From Caulobacteraceae bacterium (GTDB lineage Bacteria; Pseudomonadota; Alphaproteobacteria; Caulobacterales; Caulobacteraceae): 64,000 bases of DNA. The notes under the pieces were generated by a model. It was not told the origin of the DNA. It worked only from the letters and a program-made list of their open reading frames with translations, and ran no database searches. The translations under genes and the position numbers were made by a program. Location: NCBI GenBank assembly GCA_947475875.1, contig CANJME010000013.1, positions 1 through 64,000 on the forward strand. The letters are read 5' to 3'. Below are positions 58,820-64,000 of the stretch, in pieces (position 1 is the stretch's first letter; every line of letters begins with the position of its first letter).

Positions 58820-59195
58820 CCCGTTTCTATCGCCCGGGGGCAGGTCCTCGTCCAGCCGCCCCCGCAGGTGGTCCGCGGCCGGCCCGTCCCGGAGCGCCCG
58901 CCGGGAGCGACGCGCCGATACCCATGCCACCGCTGGCCGAGCCTTGATTGACCCTGTGGCCGGTGGGCGGCTTGGGACCACCCCGGCTCCAGGCGAGCAG
59001 GGCGTCGAAAGCGCTCTCGACCTCGGCGGCGCTGAGTCCCTGGCGCATCTTTGGCGCATCCTCCCCTTAGCGTTGGAAGGGAGGATGACACGAGGTTCTC
59101 CGAAAAGTCGAGGCGTCGGGGGTGACGGCGGCGGCTCGCTTCCCTAAGTACGGAGCCTGCCCAGCTGGCCATCCCAAGATCCAGAAAGATCCCCC
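58820..59195. other. 376-bp gap upstream of tauD-like gene
   Basis: Between the dioxygenase start and the DUF1993 gene. It contains a possible 73-codon gene (58827-59048, minus) with AAGGGGAGG upstream. No repeat, tRNA or clear terminator was seen in the rest. Confidence 0.5.
58827..59048 (-). CDS. Possible small hypothetical protein upstream of tauD-like gene
   Basis: 73 aa: a helical start (MRQGLSAAEVESAFDALLAW) then a Gly/Pro/Ala-rich tail. AAGGGGAGG lies 11 nt upstream of the ATG. Its stop is 7 nt before the dioxygenase start, so the two could form an operon. The tail composition is close to random GC-rich translation, so only the first half looks convincing. Confidence 0.4.
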   Translation of the reverse strand: MRQGLSAAEVESAFDALLAWSRGGPKPPTGHRVNQGSASGGMGIGASLPAGAPGRAGRGPPAGAAGRGPAPGR

Positions 59196-59702
59196 ATGTC
59201 GCTTTCCATGTACCGCTCCTCCGTGCCCGTCTTCCTGCGGGCGCTGGCCAACCTGTCCAATATTTTGAACAAGGGCGCGGAAGACGCCGCCGCGCGCAAT
59301 ATCGACCCCGCCGTCTATCTGAACGACCGCCTGGCCCCGAACATGTTCAACCTTATCCGGCAGGTGCAGATCGCCTGTGACGGGCCGATCCGCGCCAGCT
59401 GCCGCCTGGCCGGCATGGAGATCCCGTCGAATCCTGACACCGAAACCACCTTTGACGACCTGCAGGCGCGCATCGACAAGACCGTGGCGTTCCTGAAGAC
59501 CCTGCCCGAAGCGACCTTCGAGGGGTCGGAAACCCGCGACATCACCATCCCCCTGCCGTCGGGGGCGCTGGACTTCAAGGGCGAGGATTTCCTGTTCGGC
59601 TTTGCCCTGCCCAACGTCTATTTCCACATCACCTCGGCCTATCTGATCCTGCGCCACAACGGCGTGGCGCTGGGCAAACAGGATTTCCTGGGCGCGCGCT
59701 GA
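59196..59702 (+). CDS. DUF1993 family protein
   Basis: 168 aa. The family pattern is clear: MSLSMYRSSVPVFLRALANL, then DRLAPNMFNLIRQVQIACD, GGPIRASCRLAG-type loop, TFDDLQARIDKTVAFLKTLP and FALPNVYFHITSAYLILRHN. DUF1993 proteins are helical bundles related to the DinB/YfiT fold. No signal peptide. It is 61 nt upstream of fabI, in the same direction. Function unknown. Confidence 0.9.
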   Translation: MSLSMYRSSVPVFLRALANLSNILNKGAEDAAARNIDPAVYLNDRLAPNMFNLIRQVQIACDGPIRASCRLAGMEIPSNPDTETTFDDLQARIDKTVAFLKTLPEATFEGSETRDITIPLPSGALDFKGEDFLFGFALPNVYFHITSAYLILRHNGVALGKQDFLGAR

Positions 59703-59763
59703 GCCTTTCGCTAAGCGTTCAGCGCCGCTAAACCACGGTGACCATCACCGGAGACTTGTACGC

Positions 59764-60585
59764 ATGGCCGACGAGATAGCCTTCCCCAAGGGCGACCTGA
59801 TGCGGGGCAAGAAGGGCCTTGTCATGGGGGTCGCCAACCACAACTCCATCGCCTACGGCATCGCCGGCCAGTTGGCGGCCCAGGGCGCGGAGATGGCCTG
59901 GACCTATATGGGCGAGGCGCTGGAGCGGCGGGTGCGGCCGTTGGCCGAGGGGCTGGGGGTCAAGCACCTGATCGCCTGCGACGTCACTGACGATGCGTCG
60001 ATGGACACCGCTTTCGCCGAGATCGCCGCGAAACTGGGCGGGCTGGATTTCGTCGTCCACTCCATCGCCTTCGCCAACAAGGACGAGCTGAAGGGCAGCT
60101 TTGTCGAGAACACCACCCGTGAGGGGTTCCTGACCGCCATGAACGTCTCGGCCTTCAGCTTCGTGGATGTCGCCAAACGGGCGTCTGCCCTGATGAACAA
60201 TGGCGGCGCGCTGATCAGCATGACCTATCTGGGCTCCGAGCGGGTCATCCCCAATTACAACACCATGGGTGTGGCCAAGGCCGCGCTGGAAGCAGCCACC
60301 CGCTACATCGCTCGCGACCTGGGGCCAAAGGGCATCCGCGTGAATGCGATCTCGGCGGGGGCCATGCGGACGCTGTCCCTCGCCGGCATCTCCGGCGGGC
60401 GCGGGATGATCGCCCAGGGGCGGGCGTTCTCGGCGATGAAGGAAGACACCTCGATGGAGGGTGTCGCCGGGTGCGCGCTGTGGCTGCTGTCGGACCTGGG
60501 GCGCTCAACGACGGGCGAAGTGGTCCACGTCGATGCGGGCTTCCACATGATGGGGATGAGCGCGGACGAAGAGGAGGGGGCCTGA
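59764..60585 (+). CDS. fabI: Enoyl-ACP reductase (NADH) FabI
   Basis: 273 aa atypical SDR. LVMGVANHNSIAYGIAGQLAAQGAE is its divergent nucleotide motif. The catalytic Tyr-x6-Lys is in YNTMGVAKAALEAATRY, and ISAGAMRTLSLAGISGGRGM covers the substrate loop. It reduces enoyl-ACP in the last step of each elongation cycle and is the triclosan target. It is separated from fabAB by 12.5 kb here, although these genes are often adjacent in alphaproteobacteria. Confidence 0.96.
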   Translation: MADEIAFPKGDLMRGKKGLVMGVANHNSIAYGIAGQLAAQGAEMAWTYMGEALERRVRPLAEGLGVKHLIACDVTDDASMDTAFAEIAAKLGGLDFVVHSIAFANKDELKGSFVENTTREGFLTAMNVSAFSFVDVAKRASALMNNGGALISMTYLGSERVIPNYNTMGVAKAALEAATRYIARDLGPKGIRVNAISAGAMRTLSLAGISGGRGMIAQGRAFSAMKEDTSMEGVAGCALWLLSDLGRSTTGEVVHVDAGFHMMGMSADEEEGA

Positions 60586-60602
60586 GGCTCACCGGCCCCT
60601 CC

Positions 60603-60638
60603 ACCGCTTCGCGGTCCCCCTCCCCGCTTTGCGGGGAG
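60603..60638. repeat. Bipartite palindromic element after fabI
   Basis: ACCGC-TTC-GCGGT (60603-60615) followed by CTCCCCGC-TTT-GCGGGGAG (60620-60638). Same architecture as the element after rpmJ at 2001-2039. It may end the fabI transcript. Confidence 0.55.
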
Positions 60639-60695
60639 GTGTGCGCTCAAGCAGCGAGGCGAATGCCGAGCGCTAGCGCCACGTAGAATGCTAAA

Positions 60696-60731
60696 AAAGC
60701 CCGCGCACCAGGGGAGGGTTGCGCGGGCTTT
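60696..60731 (-). terminator. Strong minus-strand rho-independent terminator
   Basis: A perfect 12-bp stem, AAAGCCCGCGCA and TGCGCGGGCTTT, with a 12-nt loop; on the minus strand it runs into TTTTTT. It would end the DegT transcript after a long 3' region, or an independent RNA. Confidence 0.85.
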
Positions 60732-60995
60732 CAGAGGGCTCTTGCGTCGGCCGGCCGGCCCGGACAATCCAGGGGGGCTGGGGGGGCTGTTCAGGATCCG
60801 GGACCAACCGGGCCGTCCAGCCGACATCCACAAGATCACGTCCCAAACAGGCGGGCGAAAGACCGAAATAAGGTCATTTCTTGTTCCGGCGGGGCGGTTT
60901 CATGTCGCAAAACAACAATGGGTGGGCTGGACGCGCCGAAATGGCCCACAGTTCGCGAAAAGTGCGGAGTTTCATTCCGCCGTTATCAAATATGT

Positions 60996-61040
60996 CGTCA
61001 TCCTCGGTTAGGCGCGAAGCAGCCAATCCCGAGGATGACG
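60996..61040. repeat. 12-bp inverted repeat after the DegT gene
   Basis: CGTCATCCTCGG at 60996-61007 and CCGAGGATGACG at 61029-61040, perfect, with a 21-nt loop. It resembles the GTCATCCTCGG-type extragenic repeats common in alphaproteobacteria. It has no T-tract on either side. Confidence 0.6.
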
Positions 61041-61072
61041 ATTTGAGGGTAGGCTGGAATAAACCCGGACGC

Positions 61073-62233
61073 CTACCCGTTGAACCCGCAGATCGCGGCG
61101 ATGATGCGGTCCTGATCCGCGGGCTCGAGATAGGGGTGCATGGGCAGGGCCAGCACCGTTTCGGCCTTGGCCTCGGTGACCGGCAGGCCGTTCGGTTGCG
61201 GGAAGCGCTCGTACGGCTCCTGCTTGTGCATCGGCACGGGGTAATAGACGGCGGTCGGGATGCCCTGGCTTTTCAGGTCGGCGGCGAGGCCGTCGCGGTT
61301 TTCGTGTTCGATGACATACTGGGCCCAGACCGAGGTCCCGCCTTCGATAACTTTGGGCGCGGCCAGGATGCGGCCGTTCAGGCCGTCGAAATAGCGGGCG
61401 GCGACGGCATCCCGCATGGCGATCTCTTCGGGGAAGATTTTCAGCTTTTCGAGCAGGATCGCCGCCTGGATCGTATCCAGCCGTGAATTGAGGCCGACGC
61501 GGACGTTCAGATATTTGGGGTCGTGATCGAAGTGGTGGCTGGCAGCGTCGAGGGCCACCGCCTTGCCGTGCACGCGGTAGCTGTCCATCAGCTGCCAGTC
61601 CTCGTCCGATTTGGTCAGCACCGCCCCGCCGTCGCCGTAGGCGCCCAGGGGCTTGGCCGGAAAGAAGCTGGTGGTCACCGCATCGGCCCAGTGAATCGGG
61701 TGCTTGCCATTGAGGGTGCAGCCGAAGCCTTGCGCTGAATCGGAGATCAGTTTCAGGCCGTGGGCGTCGCAGATGGCGCGGATGGCCGGATAATCGGCGG
61801 GCTGGCCGAAGAGGTCGACCGCGATGACCACTTTCGGCGCGAACCGGCCCTTGGCCTTCACCGTCGCGATGGCAGCTTCGAGCGCGGCGGGGTCCATGCA
61901 GAAGGTGACCGGGTCAATGTCGACAAAAACCGGGGTCGCGTCGATCCAGGGCACGATTTCGGGCGTCGCGGCAAAGGTGAAGCTAGGGCAGAAGACCGCG
62001 TCGCCCGGGCCGACGCCCCAGGCCATCAGCGGCAAAACCAGCGCATCGGTGCCGTTGGCGCAGGAAAGGCCCTTGCTGCCCTCGCCGCAGAAGGCGGCCA
62101 GGGCGGCTTCAAACTCGCGCACCTCAGGGCCCATGACATAGCCGCCGTGGGCCAGGACTTTGGCGATAGCCGCGTCGACGGCGGGCCGGATGCGCCGCTG
62201 CTGGGCGGCCAGGTCGATGAAGGCGAGACTCAT
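61073..62233 (-). CDS. DegT/DnrJ/EryC1/StrS family PLP aminotransferase
   Basis: 386 aa sugar aminotransferase fold. MSLAFIDLAAQQRRIRPAVD, CANGTDALVLPL, FTFAATPEIVPWIDATPVFVDID and DSAQGFGC are typical. The PLP Lys is in TTSFFPAKPLGAYGDGG. It resembles WbpE/VioA-type enzymes making amino sugars for surface polysaccharide. No sugar-nucleotide genes adjoin. It is divergent from the ABC gene. Confidence 0.93.
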   Translation of the reverse strand: MSLAFIDLAAQQRRIRPAVDAAIAKVLAHGGYVMGPEVREFEAALAAFCGEGSKGLSCANGTDALVLPLMAWGVGPGDAVFCPSFTFAATPEIVPWIDATPVFVDIDPVTFCMDPAALEAAIATVKAKGRFAPKVVIAVDLFGQPADYPAIRAICDAHGLKLISDSAQGFGCTLNGKHPIHWADAVTTSFFPAKPLGAYGDGGAVLTKSDEDWQLMDSYRVHGKAVALDAASHHFDHDPKYLNVRVGLNSRLDTIQAAILLEKLKIFPEEIAMRDAVAARYFDGLNGRILAAPKVIEGGTSVWAQYVIEHENRDGLAADLKSQGIPTAVYYPVPMHKQEPYERFPQPNGLPVTEAKAETVLALPMHPYLEPADQDRIIAAICGFNG

Positions 62234-62363
62234 GGCGGGGGTCTCTAGTCGGCGCGGAGTCGGGCGGGAAGTGCAAAAGCTGTAACCGGTTGTTACGCGG
62301 GACCGTTGCGCGGGCGCGCAGCATCGCTAGTGTTCATGACGACAGTTCAGGGGAGATCGCGAT

Positions 62364-64000
62364 TTGGCCAGCCCGGAAACCGTGCTCGAGATCGACAACC
62401 TCGACGTCCGTTTCGACATCTATGATGGTGAGGTTCACGCCGTGCGAGGCGTCTCGCTGAAGGTCGCGGCGGGCGAGACCCTGGGCGTGGTGGGCGAAAG
62501 CGGCTCCGGGAAAAGCCAGACGTTCCTGGCCGGAATGGGACTGCTGGCCCGCAACGGCCGGGCAAGCGGGGCCTTCAAATACAAGGGCCAGAACCTGCTG
62601 GGTCTGCCGGCGAACGAGCTGAACACCATTCGCGGCTCCAAGATCACCATGATCTTCCAGGACCCGCTGACGGCGCTGACCCCTCACATCCGCATCGGCG
62701 ACCAGATCGCCGAGCCCCTGCGCGAACACCTAGGGATGAGCGACGCCGCCGCCCATCAGGAAGCCGCCGAATGGCTCTCGCGGGTGAAGTTTTCCGACAT
62801 CGCCCGGCGCATGAGGCAATATCCGCACGAGCTTTCCGGCGGCATGCGCCAGCGGGTGATGATCGCCGCGGCCATGGCCTGCCGGCCGGCCCTGCTGATC
62901 GCCGACGAGCCGACCACGGCGCTGGACGTGACCGTGCAGGCCGAGATCCTCGACCTGATGGACGAGCTGAAACGCGAAACGCACACCGCCATGGTGCTGA
63001 TCACCCACGACATGGGCGTCATCGCCCGCATGGCCGACCGGGTCTGCGTGATGAAGGACGGCGCCTATGTTGAGGAAGGCCCGGTCGGCGACATCTTCAC
63101 CAAGCCCAAGGATGACTACACCAAGCTGTTGCTGGCCGCGGTGCCCAGGCCCGACAGCAGCGAGCGCCGCGGGCGGCCGATGCCGGACCCGGTGGCCAGG
63201 GACGCGCCGATCATCGTCGAGGGCAAGGACCTCAAGGTCTGGTTCAATCTGCGCGGCGGCCTGTTCGCCAAGAAACAGGTGTTGCGCGCCGTCGACGGCG
63301 TCGACCTCTTCGTGCGCCAGGGCGAGACCCTGGGCGTGGTGGGCGAAAGCGGCTCGGGCAAGTCGACCCTGGCTCGCGCCGTGCTGCAGCTGTTGCCGCC
63401 GGGCGCCGGCGCTCTCGGCGGAACGGTGACAGTGCTGGGGCGCGATCTTACCGCCGCCGACCAGAGGGCCCTGCGCGCCTCGCGCAAGGACCTGCAAATC
63501 GTCTTCCAGGATCCGCTGGCCAGCCTCGATCCGCGCATGACCATCGGCGATTCCATTGCCGAGCCGCTGGGGATTCACATGCGCGAGCTGAACCGCGCCC
63601 AGTGCGATGACCGGGTGGCCTCGATGATGAAAGAGGTCGGCCTCGCGCCGGAGCTGATCAACCGCTATCCGCACGAACTCTCCGGCGGCCAGAACCAGCG
63701 CGTCGGCATCGCCCGGGCGATGATCCTGAAACCGAAACTGGTGATCTGCGACGAGGCGGTCAGCGCCCTGGATGTTTCGGTGCGAGCCCAGATCATCGAC
63801 CTCCTGATCGAGCTGCAGAAGTCCATGGGTCTGGCCATGATGTTCATCAGCCACGACCTCGCCGTGGTGCGCGAGATCAGCCACCGGGTGATGGTGATGT
63901 ATCTGGGCCGGGTGATGGAACTGGCCAGCCGCGAGGCGCTCTACGGGGGGCCTGTTCACCCCTACACCAAGGCATTGTTGTCCGCCGCACCGATCGCCGA
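62364..64000 (+). CDS. Dipeptide/oligopeptide-type ABC protein with two ATPase domains (partial)
   Basis: 545 codons without stop, running off the right edge. Two ATPase domains in tandem: Walker A GESGSGKSQTFLAG, signature LSGGMRQRVMIAAAM, Walker B LLIADEPTTALD; then GESGSGKSTLARAVLQLL, LSGGQNQRVGIARAM and LVICDEAVSALDV. This is the fused DppD-DppF/YejF layout of peptide importers. The TTG at 62364 has GGGGAG 8 nt upstream. The second domain's peptide-family C-terminal region (HPYTKALLSAAP) is just reached. Confidence 0.92.
   Translation, partial: MASPETVLEIDNLDVRFDIYDGEVHAVRGVSLKVAAGETLGVVGESGSGKSQTFLAGMGLLARNGRASGAFKYKGQNLLGLPANELNTIRGSKITMIFQDPLTALTPHIRIGDQIAEPLREHLGMSDAAAHQEAAEWLSRVKFSDIARRMRQYPHELSGGMRQRVMIAAAMACRPALLIADEPTTALDVTVQAEILDLMDELKRETHTAMVLITHDMGVIARMADRVCVMKDGAYVEEGPVGDIFTKPKDDYTKLLLAAVPRPDSSERRGRPMPDPVARDAPIIVEGKDLKVWFNLRGGLFAKKQVLRAVDGVDLFVRQGETLGVVGESGSGKSTLARAVLQLLPPGAGALGGTVTVLGRDLTAADQRALRASRKDLQIVFQDPLASLDPRMTIGDSIAEPLGIHMRELNRAQCDDRVASMMKEVGLAPELINRYPHELSGGQNQRVGIARAMILKPKLVICDEAVSALDVSVRAQIIDLLIELQKSMGLAMMFISHDLAVVREISHRVMVMYLGRVMELASREALYGGPVHPYTKALLSAAPIA

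Larger units (their letters stand above)
60586..61072. other. 487-bp intergenic region with three structured elements
   Basis: It holds a bipartite palindrome (60603-60638), a strong minus-strand terminator (60696-60731) and a 12-bp-stem inverted repeat (60996-61040). The terminator points away from the DegT gene, leaving about 340 bp of minus-strand sequence between the DegT stop and the terminator. No protein gene was convincing; the longest minus-strand frame there is short (34 codons from an ATG near 60977). Confidence 0.6.

Noticed and set aside
62730-63959. 409-codon minus-strand frame over the ABC protein
   Set aside because: It is antisense to a two-domain ATPase with perfect Walker and signature motifs; the His/Gln-rich composition is typical of antisense translation.

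Overview
The window is GC-rich, densely coding DNA that is almost certainly chromosomal and from an alphaproteobacterium of the order Caulobacterales (Caulobacter/Phenylobacterium type). The main pointers are gapR (DUF2312), a Caulobacter-like motA without motB beside it, metX-metW, a PHB locus with phaR, a DgcB-like diguanylate cyclase next to purEK, a hemC/tsaD divergon, hemY with a mitofilin-like partner, and a GTTC-N7-GTTC type SOS box. This assignment comes from reading gene content and protein sequence; no database search was run. No rRNA, tRNA, CRISPR array, prophage or insertion sequence was recognised.

Layout. 0-8 kb: a 5'-truncated DUF2306 membrane protein, an SDR oxidoreductase, gapR with a small downstream gene, rpmJ (too short for routine ORF lists), a TVP38-type membrane protein, an ArsR/SRPBCC/GST operon with a palindromic operator over the first start codon, a lytic transglycosylase, an MFS transporter and motA. 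8-18 kb: two tiny Pro/Ala-rich lipoproteins separated by a strong terminator, mnmC, a secreted protein with an unusual promoter region, ubiX between two DUF465 genes, dgcB-like/purE/purK, an orphan histidine kinase, pyrD and a SixA phosphatase. 18-30 kb: metX-metW, a large autotransporter, a methyltransferase/gloB pair, two related secreted proteins, and the PHB locus (phaA-phaB, a triple-PPC-like secreted protein, phaR with a matching operator).

30-47 kb is mainly housekeeping: an ArnT-like glycosyltransferase, HMG-CoA lyase, two tandem glycine-zipper/SH3 secreted proteins, hemY/mitofilin/hemD/hemC (interrupted by one opposite-strand gene), tsaD-gpsA-YciI-Rieske-moeB, a 2-hydroxyacid dehydrogenase, an SH3 protein and fabA-fabB. 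47.3-59.2 kb looks accessory and lies between fabAB and fabI. It holds a toxin-antitoxin pair preceded by a SOS box, an epoxide hydrolase coupled to it, several exported proteins with small-molecule-enzyme folds, two tandem MacA-like adaptor proteins with no MacB, an enoyl-CoA hydratase, a Gln/Pro-rich lipoprotein and a TauD-like dioxygenase. 59-64 kb: DUF1993, fabI, an unexplained 490-bp intergenic region, a DegT aminotransferase and a two-ATPase peptide-type ABC protein that runs off the window.

The most interesting signals are the SOS box upstream of the toxin-antitoxin-hydrolase operon, the exported-enzyme/adaptor block inside the fab cluster, a four-copy 11-bp-period GCAGCAT array inside gpsA, the PhaR operator match, and the structured non-coding region after fabI.
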